Below are positions 24,089 through 32,366 of a stretch of DNA of 59,508 bases, piece by piece; the stretch's first letter is position 1; every line of letters starts with the position of its first letter. This DNA is from GWC2-45-44 sp041661665 (GTDB lineage Bacteria > Planctomycetota > Phycisphaerae > Sedimentisphaerales > UBA12454), in NCBI GenBank assembly GCA_041661665.1, contig JBAZTW010000009.1, forward strand, positions 1 to 59,508, written 5' to 3'. Under the pieces are notes generated by a model. It had not been told where the DNA came from. It made no database searches and was given only the letters and a program-made list of their open reading frames with translations. A program made the position numbers and the translations under genes.

Positions 24089-24904
24089 ATGAAAAGATGC
24101 TGCGTTATATTTTTTGCCGTTTTAGTTTTTTTCCTCGGCTGTGAGAATTCAAAACATTCAAAGCTGAAAGGCTTGAAAGATGTTACTGTCGGCGAACTGA
24201 TTGCCAGTCAGCAGATTGAACAGACGAAGGCCAAAACCGTTGTGCTGGATATTTACACTTTTCAGATTGACTCTGCCAGACTGCCGGAAATTCAGAACCT
24301 GATATGTCAGACAAAGACGCTACCGATAGCTTATAACACCAAAGATACTTTTTCGTTGAATGGGCTTATAGCCTGTGCTGGGGATAAAAACGACTGGCAG
24401 AAAATCAGCGGGCCTATTTTTCAATCCACGCCGCGAATAGCGAAAAGCACCAGCCTTTACTCGGTTGAAGATGTAAGCGATGATGTGGCGATTACGCAAA
24501 TTTCCGAGCCGGAGAATATTTTGTACTATGCGGGGCAGAACAAAACAGCGGGGATTGGTCTTGACGGTGGACAAATAATGCTGCGGATAAAAACCAGCTC
24601 TGTAATCGGTCTGCTGCAGGCTTGCAAAGTCGATATTGTGCCGATTTATAAAGGAATAAAATCGCCGGCCAACCAGAGCGGCGGAGAATTTGTATTTGAA
24701 TCGGCACAAGCAGTATGCAGGCTTTGGGCTGGGCAGTTTGTTTTAATCGCACCGGCAACGGTGCGAGTGGGGCTGGGAGAAAGCAGAACGCTGGGCGATG
24801 TAATCTGCTATCCGCTAAAGCCTCCAAAAACCGTGAATATTTATCTTATAAACTGTAATCAAATAAAAGAGCCGATAGATTTGGGCGGACAGAATGAAAA
24901 ATAG
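24089..24904 (+). CDS. Lipoprotein of unknown function
   Basis: 271 residues, not recognised. The leader MKRCCVIFFAVLVFFLGC has a lipobox (L-G-C18), so it is probably lipid-anchored. The rest is an all-beta/alpha mix (VVLDIYTFQID, LYSVEDVSDDVAITQIS, GQFVLIAPATVRVG) with no catalytic motif. A ribosome-binding site is weak. The 110 bp upstream hold a dispersed TATAGCCACAGAG motif (also at 6627) interrupted by a CGACTACGCTCAGGG repeat. It ends 34 bp before truA and may be co-transcribed with it. Confidence 0.72.
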   Translation: MKRCCVIFFAVLVFFLGCENSKHSKLKGLKDVTVGELIASQQIEQTKAKTVVLDIYTFQIDSARLPEIQNLICQTKTLPIAYNTKDTFSLNGLIACAGDKNDWQKISGPIFQSTPRIAKSTSLYSVEDVSDDVAITQISEPENILYYAGQNKTAGIGLDGGQIMLRIKTSSVIGLLQACKVDIVPIYKGIKSPANQSGGEFVFESAQAVCRLWAGQFVLIAPATVRVGLGESRTLGDVICYPLKPPKTVNIYLINCNQIKEPIDLGGQNEK

Positions 24905-24938
24905 TGAAAAGTAAAAAATTGAGAGTCGAAGTTCGTTT

Positions 24939-25685
24939 ATGAACAAAAGAAATATAAAAATTGTAATTCAATACGATGGGTCGAATTATTCTGGCTGGCA
25001 GAAACAGCCGGGGAAAAGGACTATCGAATCCGAAGTTATTTCAGCAATCGAAAATCTGACCTGCCAGGAGGGCATTAAAGTCAACGGCTCAAGCAGGACT
25101 GATGCGGGTGTCAGCGCGATGGGACAGGTAGCGAATTTTAAGATAGATTCGCCCATTCCAACGGAGCGGATGGCAAAGGCAATCAGCAGGCATCTGCCGC
25201 CGGAGATTGTTGTAACCGAAGCGGTTGAAGTGCCGAGTAAATTTGACGCGATTTCCGATACGAAAAGCAAAATGTATCGCTATTCCATTTTCACGGGCAA
25301 GAGCAGACCGGTTATGCAGGTGAAACACTGCTGGCACAGACCTGCCGGCAGGCTTGATGTCGAGGCGATGGATGCGGCGATAAAGAAACTTATAGGCAAA
25401 CACGATTTTAAATCGTTTGCGACGGCGTGCGATAAACGCACAAGCTCGGTGAGGACGATTCTGGATTGCTCGGTTCAACAGGACGGTTTGTGGATTTATA
25501 TTGATGTCGAAGCGGACGGATTTTTGTATAATATGGTTCGCAATATAGTCGGGACGCTTGTCGAAATCGGCAGGGGGCGATGGCAGGTTGACAAGATGGA
25601 TGAAATTCTGGCGGCGAAGAAACGCACCGCGGCAGGGCCGATTGCGCCGGCGAGCGGGCTTTGTTTGATGTGGATTCGTTATTAG
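24939..25685 (+). CDS. truA: tRNA pseudouridine(38-40) synthase
   Basis: 248-residue TruA converting uridines 38, 39 and 40 of the anticodon stem to pseudouridine. The catalytic Asp is Asp55 in SSRTDAGVSAMGQVA. FLYNMVRNIVGTLVEIGRG near the C-terminus is the family's conserved helix. There is only a weak ribosome-binding site. The TAG stop is at 25683-25685, and those three bases are also the first three of the left inverted-repeat arm of cassette B, so the insertion reaches the end of the gene exactly without altering the protein visibly. Confidence 0.94.
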   Translation: MNKRNIKIVIQYDGSNYSGWQKQPGKRTIESEVISAIENLTCQEGIKVNGSSRTDAGVSAMGQVANFKIDSPIPTERMAKAISRHLPPEIVVTEAVEVPSKFDAISDTKSKMYRYSIFTGKSRPVMQVKHCWHRPAGRLDVEAMDAAIKKLIGKHDFKSFATACDKRTSSVRTILDCSVQQDGLWIYIDVEADGFLYNMVRNIVGTLVEIGRGRWQVDKMDEILAAKKRTAAGPIAPASGLCLMWIRY

Positions 25686-26150
25686 AAGATAGAAGGTAGA
25701 ATGTAGAAGGTAAAATTTAAAACTATTTATAGGAGAGTTATGGAAAAGGCAAAGAATTTTACGGATTTGATTGTTTGGCAAAAAGCTCATAAGTTTGTTT
25801 TATCAGCTTATCAATTAAGTGAGAATTTTCCCAAAAATGAACTTTACGGCCTGACTTCGCAATTAAGAAGGGCTGCTGTTTCAGTTCCTGCCAATATAGC
25901 CGAGGGCTTTAAAAAAAGAGGCAAACTGGAAAAAGCCCGTTTTATGAATATTGCTCAAGGTTCTCTTGAGGAATGCCATTATTATCTTATTCTTGTAAAA
26001 GACCTTGGATTTGGCGATACTAATATCTTATTAACACAAATTGAAGAAGTTGGGAAAATGTTGACTGGATATATAACTGCTATAAGAAGTGAATTGTAAA
26101 ATGTATCGAATGTTATCTTCTACCTCCTGCCTTCTACATTCTATCTTCTA
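25683..26150 (+). mobile_element. IVS-like cassette B: four-helix-bundle gene between heptad inverted repeats
   Basis: Left arm 25683-25712 is four clean heptads (TAGAAGA, TAGAAGG, TAGAATG, TAGAAGG). The right arm 26114-26150, read on the minus strand, is TAGAAGA, TAGAATG, TAGAAGG, CAGGAGG, TAGAAGA. Over 30 bp the arms match at 26 positions. They enclose one S23-family gene. The total is 468 bp against 471 bp for cassette A. It lies between the truA stop, which overlaps the left arm, and the glycosyltransferase start codon, which follows the right arm with no gap. The arm sequence differs from cassette A, but the 7-bp period and the architecture are the same. Confidence 0.7.
25740..26099 (+). 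CDS. Four-helix-bundle protein, S23/IVS family (cassette B)
   Basis: 119-residue homologue of the cassette A protein in a different subfamily: the signature here is DLIVWQKAHKFVLSAYQLSE, then LRRAAVSVPANIAEGF and FMNIAQGSLEECHYYLIL. Length and fold are those of S23/IVS proteins, predicted RNA- or DNA-binding helical bundles. AGGAGAG precedes the ATG, so it has its own translation signal, unlike cassette A. It is transcribed in the same direction as truA and the glycosyltransferase. No enzymatic residues are visible. Confidence 0.9.
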   Translation: MEKAKNFTDLIVWQKAHKFVLSAYQLSENFPKNELYGLTSQLRRAAVSVPANIAEGFKKRGKLEKARFMNIAQGSLEECHYYLILVKDLGFGDTNILLTQIEEVGKMLTGYITAIRSEL

Positions 26151-27335
26151 ATGAGAATTGTTCACATAATAACTCGTTTGATTCTTGGCGGGGCGCAGGA
26201 AAATACTCTGATTACCTGCAAGGAGCTTGCTGAACGCGGGCATGAAGTAACTCTGATTACGGGGCCTGCGATCGGGCCCGAAGGGGAACTATTTGAACTG
26301 ACGAAAAATCAGAAATATAAAACCATCGTTGTCGATTCGCTTCGACGGCAGATAAATCCGCTATACGATATTCCCGCATATAACCAGTTGAAAAAACTGC
26401 TGGCGGAAATAAAACCTGATATTGTGCATACCCATTCGGCGAAGGCAGGGATACTTGGAAGATTAGCGGCGTTTAATTTAAAATCTCAAATCTCAAATCT
26501 CAAAATAGTGCATGGGGTTCATGGTTTGTCGTTTCATGAGTATCAAAATCCTTTGCTGAGTAAATTTTATATAGCGGCGGAACGAATGGCGGGGAAAAAG
26601 ACGGATGCGTTTATCTGCGTCGCTGACGCGATGACGAAAAAATCTCTTGCTGCCGGAATAGGCAAACCGAACCAATATACAACCGCCTATTCGGCGATTG
26701 AAGAAGATGGGTATTTGAATCCGATACCTGAAAATCAGAAAAATGAGTTTCGCAAAAAATATAATATCCCTGATAACGCGGTCATGCTTGTTTCCATTGC
26801 GAGGCTGTTTCATTTAAAGGGTCATAAATATATTATCGAATCAGCCAAAAATCTTGCCGAACGGTTTGAAGACGCAATTTGGCTTTTTGTGGGCGATGGA
26901 ATTTTGAAAGATGATTTGCAAAAACAAATTGCCGACGCAGGCTTGTCCGATAGATTCAGATTTACAGGTTTGCTGTCTACTTCACAAATGCCGCTTGTGA
27001 TTCAGGCATCGGATATTTTAGTTCATTGTTCGCTGCGGGAGGGCTTGGCTCGTGTTTTGCCGCAGGCAATGCTTTGCGGAAAGCCGGCGATAAGTTTTGA
27101 TATTGATGGGGCGAGTGAAGTTGTAAATCCTGATACTGGCAGATTGATTGAGCCGGGCAATGTTGAGCAATTGACGGAAGCCTGTGCCGAATTGATTGCA
27201 AACGAAAATTTGCGAATAAAGCTCGGCGAAAACGGCAGGAATTTTGTCCGTGAAAAATTTTCACCAAAAACAATGGTAGATACAATTGAAAAAATTTACG
27301 AAAAATTAAACCGCGGATTTCACGGATTGCACTGA
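26151..27335 (+). CDS. Glycosyltransferase, GT4 family
   Basis: 394-residue GT-B glycosyltransferase, probably transferring a sugar from a nucleotide donor during envelope polysaccharide synthesis. The N-terminal acceptor motif LILGGAQENTL and the C-terminal donor motif CSLREGLARVLPQAM (with the catalytic-type Glu) are GT4 landmarks. The start codon directly follows the right arm of cassette B and lacks any ribosome-binding site. Residues ~110-118 (LKSQISNLK) are encoded by three copies of AAATCTC. The last eight residues (NRGFHGLH) come from a CGGATTTCACGGATTGC-type dispersed repeat. These three intrusions suggest repeats have reshaped both ends and an internal loop. Donor and acceptor cannot be assigned. 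Confidence 0.9.
   Translation: MRIVHIITRLILGGAQENTLITCKELAERGHEVTLITGPAIGPEGELFELTKNQKYKTIVVDSLRRQINPLYDIPAYNQLKKLLAEIKPDIVHTHSAKAGILGRLAAFNLKSQISNLKIVHGVHGLSFHEYQNPLLSKFYIAAERMAGKKTDAFICVADAMTKKSLAAGIGKPNQYTTAYSAIEEDGYLNPIPENQKNEFRKKYNIPDNAVMLVSIARLFHLKGHKYIIESAKNLAERFEDAIWLFVGDGILKDDLQKQIADAGLSDRFRFTGLLSTSQMPLVIQASDILVHCSLREGLARVLPQAMLCGKPAISFDIDGASEVVNPDTGRLIEPGNVEQLTEACAELIANENLRIKLGENGRNFVREKFSPKTMVDTIEKIYEKLNRGFHGLH
26481..26504 (+). repeat. Three tandem AAATCTC heptads inside the glycosyltransferase gene
   Basis: AAATCTC repeated three times plus AAA, in frame within the coding sequence (residues ~111-118). It lies in a predicted surface segment between two strands of the N-terminal Rossmann domain. 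It shares the 7-bp period of the intergenic repeats in this window. Confidence 0.65.
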
Positions 27336-27496
27336 TTTTAAAAAAGGAGAAAAAATGAGTGAGAGCGAAAAGGAGAAAAATGGTTGTATATAGAAATCGA
27401 TACTGGATTTCCAATTGCGAGTATTGAAGCTTAATTTGAAACAACGATGGAATTACGCCGATAACAAACATTTTTATTTTTGATTGGAGATTATCT
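27336..27496 (+). other. Short gap with two tiny orphan reading frames
   Basis: A strong ribosome-binding site AAAAAAGGAG precedes ATG 27355, giving a 12-codon frame (MSESEKEKNGCI, stop at 27391-27393). Within it AAAAGGAG precedes ATG 27380, giving a 15-codon frame (MVVYRNRYWISNCEY). Neither looks like a full gene. Remnants of a deleted gene are the simplest explanation. The next real gene starts at 27497. Confidence 0.35.
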
Positions 27497-28705
27497 ATGA
27501 AAAAGAACATTATATGGTTTGTTGTGTGTTTGATGAGCGGTCTGTTCTGTACCTCCTGTTGGCATGAGAAAACAGTTACAGACAGTACGTCCTCAAAATG
27601 CCGTCCCACCTCCGCCAACATAACAGACAGGTCAAAATACACGGTGGCCTGCTATTATTTTCCCAATTGGGGCCCAAAAGGTGAATCCGAATGGGGCGTT
27701 CTTCAGGCAGCCAAGCCTAAATTTGAAGGCCATATACAGCCGAAAGTTCCGCTTTGGGGCTATCAGAATGAACAAGACCCTGCTGTTATGGCGCAGAAAA
27801 TAGATGCCGCTGCTGACTCTGGAATTGACAGTTTTATTTTTGACTGGTACTGGTATGATACGGGTTCAAAGTTCGGCAAGGCTTTGGAGAATGGATTCCT
27901 AAAAGCTCCCAACAATAATCGGATAAAATTTGCAGTAATGTGGTGCAATCATGATGATGGACCAAACCACCCTGGCGCGGTAGCACGGGCTACGTTTGAG
28001 ACAATAACCGATTATGTGATTAAAAATTATTTTACTCATCCATCCTATTGGAAAATTGATGGTTGTCCGTACTTTTCGATTTATCAGTTCTTTTCTCTTG
28101 TTGAGACTTTTGGCGGCAGTATACCGGAAACAACAGCAGCATTAGAGAGATTTAGGCAGAAGACCAAGGCAGCGGGTTTTCCCGACCTGCATCTGAATGT
28201 GGTTTGCTGGGGAGTCAGACCTGAAGGGTTATTGACCCGGAATCCAGGCCTGCAAGTTGACAGTTTGACTTCCTATGTTTGGGTACATCATATTAGCGTA
28301 CCAGATTTTCCCGCCACCCAATATCAGATACTTGCCGATGCTTATTTCCAAACTTTGTATAATGGGGGAGCTGGCAATGGACTACAACAACCGGCTATTA
28401 ACTTTAGTGTACCATATCATCCCAACGTAACGATGGGCTGGGATCCCAGTCCCCGCTGTGATCAATCGGCGCCTTGGACACAGGATAAGCCGTACCCTTA
28501 TGGCGCGGTACTCGTAGGCAATACGCCGCAGGCCTTCAAAAACGCTCTGTTACAAGCGGTAAAATTTGTTGATGCAAGTCCTCATAAGCAAAAGATAATT
28601 ACAATAGATGCATGGAACGAATGGACTGAAGGCAGTTATCTTGAGCCAGACACTGTTAATGGGATGAAATATCTACAAGCCATTAAAGAGGTGTTTCGAC
28701 GATGA
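27497..28705 (+). CDS. GH99-like (WbsX-type) glycan-processing lipoprotein
   Basis: 402 residues. A signal peptide ends in a lipobox-like C-T-S-C21, so export and lipidation are likely. The body resembles the glycoside hydrolase 99-like/WbsX domain: YYFPNW near the start, FIFDWYWYDTG at about residue 115, the HDDGPNHPG loop, and WNEWTEGSYLEP close to the C-terminus, where the family keeps acidic residues. GH99 enzymes are endo-alpha-mannosidases; WbsX-like members occur in polysaccharide gene clusters. A role in exported glycan cleavage or modification is plausible. GGAG lies seven bases before the ATG. It follows a glycosyltransferase but is separated by a 161-bp debris region. Confidence 0.8.
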   Translation: MKKNIIWFVVCLMSGLFCTSCWHEKTVTDSTSSKCRPTSANITDRSKYTVACYYFPNWGPKGESEWGVLQAAKPKFEGHIQPKVPLWGYQNEQDPAVMAQKIDAAADSGIDSFIFDWYWYDTGSKFGKALENGFLKAPNNNRIKFAVMWCNHDDGPNHPGAVARATFETITDYVIKNYFTHPSYWKIDGCPYFSIYQFFSLVETFGGSIPETTAALERFRQKTKAAGFPDLHLNVVCWGVRPEGLLTRNPGLQVDSLTSYVWVHHISVPDFPATQYQILADAYFQTLYNGGAGNGLQQPAINFSVPYHPNVTMGWDPSPRCDQSAPWTQDKPYPYGAVLVGNTPQAFKNALLQAVKFVDASPHKQKIITIDAWNEWTEGSYLEPDTVNGMKYLQAIKEVFRR

Positions 28706-28765
28706 CGACCGTAGCGTACACGCAATGATAACAGAGTTTTCTCGGTTTTGTGAGTACAAACAAAT

Positions 28766-28891
28766 GCAATCGGCGATGTGAATGATTTTGCCGATGAGAA
28801 TAAACTGGTGGCGTATTTTGGAATTGTGCCGAGAGTGTCCGATTCGAATGAAACGGATATATTAGACGTTGAAGAATGGCTGGATATTTAA
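28766..28891 (+). pseudogene. IS110-family transposase fragment
   Basis: A start-less reading frame of about 41 codons ending at TAA 28889-28891. It reads IGDVNDFADENKLVAYFGI, then VPRVSDSNET, which matches the Transposase_20 segment of IS110-family transposases (usually ...IGDi..F....L.AY.Gl.P.v.qSG). The catalytic N-terminal DEDD domain is missing, as are the downstream segments. It is a decayed remnant in the 255-bp gap between the GH99-like gene and yjbQ. Confidence 0.75.
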
Positions 28892-28972
28892 AGATTTCCC
28901 AAAATTTGTAATCGCAAATACTTAACGTAAAAATAATAAAAATTGAAGTAGACGGTTAACATGGGAGAAGTT

Positions 28973-29389
28973 ATGAAAAGTTTTAGAAAAGAATTATATT
29001 TTCAGACTACGCGCAGGCGGGAGTTTATCAATATCACATCGGAAGTTGAAAGCTGTCTGCGTGAAAGCGGAATAAAGGAAGGTCTTTGCCTTGTCAACGC
29101 AATGCATATAACGGCAAGTGTGTTTATAAATGATAACGAATCAGGTCTGCATCAGGATTTTGAAAACTGGCTGGAAAAGCTTGCGCCGGAAAAGCCATAT
29201 TCGCAATACAATCACAATGGAGCCGAAGACAACGGCGACGCTCATCTGAAAAGAACGATTATGGGCAGGGAAGTTGTGGTTGCGGTAACGGCGGGCAGAT
29301 TGGATTTTGGCCCGTGGGAGCAGATATTCTACGGCGAATTCGACGGCAAACGCAAAAAACGAGTTTTAGTCAAAATCATCGGCGCATAA
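28973..29389 (+). CDS. YjbQ/UPF0047 family protein
   Basis: 138 residues from ATG 28973, chosen because GGGAGAAG lies just before it; an ATG four codons upstream lacks a site. The family (UPF0047, YjbQ) adopts a small beta-sandwich. E. coli YjbQ has been reported to have weak thiamine-phosphate synthase activity in vitro, but the physiological role is unclear. Conserved parts are NAMHITASVFINDNESGL, HNGAEDNGDAHLKRTIMG and the C-terminal GPWEQIFYGEFDG. The His/Asp/Glu residues are consistent with metal binding. It is convergent with clpC, with a shared terminator region between them. Confidence 0.85.
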   Translation: MKSFRKELYFQTTRRREFINITSEVESCLRESGIKEGLCLVNAMHITASVFINDNESGLHQDFENWLEKLAPEKPYSQYNHNGAEDNGDAHLKRTIMGREVVVAVTAGRLDFGPWEQIFYGEFDGKRKKRVLVKIIGA

Positions 29390-29423
29390 AAAAACCCGGC
29401 TCGCTGCCACAGCAGGCCGGGTT
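29388..29423 (-). terminator. Rho-independent terminator of clpC
   Basis: Stem AACCCGGC (29393-29400) with GCCGGGTT (29416-29423), loop extended by CTGC/GCAG-like pairing. On the minus strand it is followed by a run of seven T (complement of 29388-29394), an excellent intrinsic terminator for clpC. A second, weaker hairpin at 29424-29447 (AAATGA...GGG/CCC...TCATTT) is adjacent. Confidence 0.85.
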
Positions 29424-29457
29424 AAATGATGGGTTCGACCCTCATTTATTTAATTAA

Positions 29458-32031
29458 CTAAACTCCTTGGGAAGGCGCAACATCCTCTTTCGTATCGCCG
29501 GTACTTGCTGAGCCTGCTGGTGCAGGTGCAGGTTCGCCGGCGGGTTTATCCTCATTGCCCAGACCTTCAAATCTGAGGTTGTCTTCGTCCTGAACGGCTA
29601 TCTTGATAATATCCTTACCCTTGAATTTGCCGCGAAGGATATTTTCGCTGAGCGGGTCTTCGATATATCGTTCAATCGCGCGACGCAGCGGACGAGCGCC
29701 GAACTCAGGATTGTACCCCTTGTCGATGAGGAACTCTTTTGCGGCATCGGCAACTTCGAGTTTGTAGCCCTGCTTTGTCAAACGCTTAAATACCTTATTT
29801 AATTCGTATTCCACAATAGATGTCAGGTCGTGTCTTGTCAGAGAATGGAAGACGATAACGTCATCAAGACGGTTTAAGAATTCCGGTCTGAAGTGTCTTT
29901 CAACTTCTTTCTGGAGCATTTCCTTCATTTTTTCGTAGTTTGCTTCAGCGGTCTTTTTGCCGAAGCCGAAGCCTGCCTGGTTCTTAATCAGGTCAGCGCC
30001 GATGTTGCTTGTCATAATCAGAATGACGTTCTTGAAATCAACGTGTCTGCCGAAGCTGTCGGTCAGTCTGCCCTCTTCCATTATCTGGAGCAGCATATTA
30101 TAAACGTCTGAATGTGCCTTTTCGATTTCGTCAAGCAGCAGCACTGCGTAAGGTCTTCTGCGGATTCGCTCGGTGAGCTGGCCGCCTTCTTCGTAGCCGA
30201 CGTATCCCGGAGGAGCTCCGACAAGTCTGCTTACGTTGTGCTTTTCCATATATTCGCTCATATCGATTTGGATGAGAGCGTCTTCGTCGCCGAACATAAA
30301 TTCAGCAAGCGCGCGAGCGAGCAAAGTTTTGCCGACACCGCTTGGACCGATGAATATGAAAGAACCCATCGGACGATTCGGGTCTTTCAGGCCGCTCCTG
30401 CTCCTGCGAACAGCTTTTGAAACCGCGGTAACGGCCTCTTCCTGACTGACGACTTTCTTGTGCAGTTCGCCTTCAAGCTCAATGAGTCTTTCGGCTTCGT
30501 GCTTTTCAAGTCTTGTGAGCGGAACGCCGGTCATCTTGCTGACGACTTCGGCGATAATTTCATTATCAACAACACCTGCGGATTCTTTATTCTGTTCGTA
30601 CCATTTACGCTGCGACTCGGCCTTTTCGTCGAGCAGCTTTTGGCTCTCGTCGCGGAGCGATGCAGCGCGTTCATAATCGGCGCTTTTCACGGCTTCATCT
30701 TTTTCTATCTGAAGTTTTTCTATCTTGCGTTCAATCTCGGCCAAATCAGGCGGCGTTGTCATATTCTTCAATCGAACACAGGCGCCTGCCTCGTCAATTA
30801 CGTCAATAGCTTTATCAGGCAGACATCTGCCAGTGATATATCTGCTGGAAAGTTCGACGGCCTGGAACAGGGCATCGTTGCTGAATGTTACGCGGTGATG
30901 CGCTTCGTAGCGGTCGCGAAGACCTTTGAGGATTTCAAAGGTTTCCTCTTTGCTCGGCGCTTCTACGATAATCGTCTGGAATCTGCGTTCAAGAGCGGCA
31001 TCTTTTTCAACGTATTTTCTATATTCGTCAAATGTCGTAGCGCCGATACACTGCACCTCGCCTCGCGAAAGAGCGGGTTTTAAAACATTTGATGCATCAA
31101 TCGCGCCTTCCGCTCCGCCTGCTCCGACTAAAGTGTGAAGCTCGTCAATAAAGAGAACGACATTCTTTGCTCGTTTTACTTCGGTGATAACCGCTTTGAT
31201 ACGCTCTTCAAACTGGCCTCGATATTTTGTGCCTGCGACCATCAGGGCAAGGTCGAGCGAAACAACTCTCCTGTCGCGAAGTAATTCGGGAACCTGCTTA
31301 TCAGTTATTCGCTGAGCGAGGCCTTCAACGATAGCCGTCTTGCCGACGCCTGCTTCGCCGATGAGAACCGGATTGTTTTTCGTTCTGCGGCAGAGAATCT
31401 GAATCAATCTTTCAATTTCTGTTTTTCTGCCAATTACGGGGTCAAGCTCGCCTTCAGCGGCCATAACCGTAAGGTCTCTGCCGAAACTGTCGAGCGCGGG
31501 TGTGCGACTCTTTGATTGCCCCTTGTCGCCGATAGCGCCGGGAGCGGCAGGATTCATTTTCATACCGAGCGGCGGCATTTGACCATTGTCAACGCCTGCT
31601 CCAAGAATATTTAAGACTTCCTGACGGATATCTTCGAGTTTCAACCCCATAGACATTAAAACCTGCGCTGCTACGCCTTCAGTCTCTCGCAAAAGGCCGA
31701 GCAGCAGATGTTCTGTGCCGATGTAATTATGATTAAGAGAACGCGCTTCTTCAATCGCGCATTCGATTACTTTTTTAGCGCGTGGGGTATGGGGCAGCTT
31801 GCCCATTGTTACCATATCCGGCCCGGACTTGACTAACTTTTCAACTTCCAGCCGAAGCTTTTTTATATCAACATCGAGATTTTTAAGTACATTAGCCCCG
31901 ACACCGGAGCCTTCCTTGACCAAACCGAGCAAAATATGCTCCGTACCGATATATTCGTGGTTGAACCGCTGGGCTTCCTGATTTGCCAGCGCCATAACTT
32001 TTCTTGCTCTATCGGTGAAACGTTCAAACAT
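29458..32031 (-). CDS. clpC: ATP-dependent Clp protease ATPase subunit ClpC
   Basis: 857-residue Hsp100 unfoldase that delivers proteins to ClpP. Domains in order: two Clp_N repeats (residues 1-150, MFERFTDRARKVMALANQEAQ), AAA-1 (Walker A GEAGVGKT), a linker with a UVR motif (SADYERAASLRDE, the feature separating ClpC from ClpA/ClpB), AAA-2 (Walker A GPSGVGKT, Walker B LLDEIEKAH) and ClpB_D2-small, ending in a Pro/Ala-rich tail. AGGT precedes the ATG. In Firmicutes, ClpC degrades arginine-phosphorylated proteins, and YwlE removes that mark; a YwlE-type domain is encoded at 10854-11975. No McsB arginine kinase is in the window. Confidence 0.96.
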   Translation of the reverse strand: MFERFTDRARKVMALANQEAQRFNHEYIGTEHILLGLVKEGSGVGANVLKNLDVDIKKLRLEVEKLVKSGPDMVTMGKLPHTPRAKKVIECAIEEARSLNHNYIGTEHLLLGLLRETEGVAAQVLMSMGLKLEDIRQEVLNILGAGVDNGQMPPLGMKMNPAAPGAIGDKGQSKSRTPALDSFGRDLTVMAAEGELDPVIGRKTEIERLIQILCRRTKNNPVLIGEAGVGKTAIVEGLAQRITDKQVPELLRDRRVVSLDLALMVAGTKYRGQFEERIKAVITEVKRAKNVVLFIDELHTLVGAGGAEGAIDASNVLKPALSRGEVQCIGATTFDEYRKYVEKDAALERRFQTIIVEAPSKEETFEILKGLRDRYEAHHRVTFSNDALFQAVELSSRYITGRCLPDKAIDVIDEAGACVRLKNMTTPPDLAEIERKIEKLQIEKDEAVKSADYERAASLRDESQKLLDEKAESQRKWYEQNKESAGVVDNEIIAEVVSKMTGVPLTRLEKHEAERLIELEGELHKKVVSQEEAVTAVSKAVRRSRSGLKDPNRPMGSFIFIGPSGVGKTLLARALAEFMFGDEDALIQIDMSEYMEKHNVSRLVGAPPGYVGYEEGGQLTERIRRRPYAVLLLDEIEKAHSDVYNMLLQIMEEGRLTDSFGRHVDFKNVILIMTSNIGADLIKNQAGFGFGKKTAEANYEKMKEMLQKEVERHFRPEFLNRLDDVIVFHSLTRHDLTSIVEYELNKVFKRLTKQGYKLEVADAAKEFLIDKGYNPEFGARPLRRAIERYIEDPLSENILRGKFKGKDIIKIAVQDEDNLRFEGLGNEDKPAGEPAPAPAGSASTGDTKEDVAPSQGV

Positions 32032-32297
32032 AACTACCTCATTGTAAAAGGCTTAGCTTACTCTATAAAATGCAGCCTGCCGATATTTTAGCCTGTTTGG
32101 GCAAAGCTGTAAAGAACATAACAAATTGTCATCATCTATAAGATTACTGTTTATTGCCTGTCATTGTTCAGATTATCGGGCCTGCGGCTTTTTCCGCAGG
32201 TATCCGCAGCTTTTATCGACAAAAAACGTGTTTAACTTTCGGTCTTAAACTTATTTTTTAAGCCGAATATCGCCGATTTATTATACGGTGTTACTGC

Positions 32298-32326
32298 TTT
32301 ACACTATTCGTATCTTTTTGTACAAT
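32298..32326 (+). promoter_or_regulatory. Sigma70 promoter of the DUF2959 lipoprotein gene
   Basis: TTTACA (32298-32303) and TACAAT (32321-32326), each five of six to consensus, separated by exactly 17 bp. The start codon is 40 bp downstream of the -10. The rest of the 335-bp gap between clpC and this gene (32032-32366) shows no coding sequence; a GC-rich short hairpin (CCTGCGG...CCGCAGG) occurs near 32191-32208. Confidence 0.8.
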
Positions 32327-32366
32327 ATATCCGGAATTATGAACTTTAATGCAGGGAGGTTAAAAA

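Noticed and set aside
25089..25790. A 233-codon minus-strand open frame over truA
   Set aside because: Antisense to truA, which has its catalytic motif; it would also run into cassette B.
30460..31083. A 207-codon plus-strand open frame opposite clpC
   Set aside because: Mirror of the ClpC coding sequence, with low-complexity Phe/Cys-rich translation.
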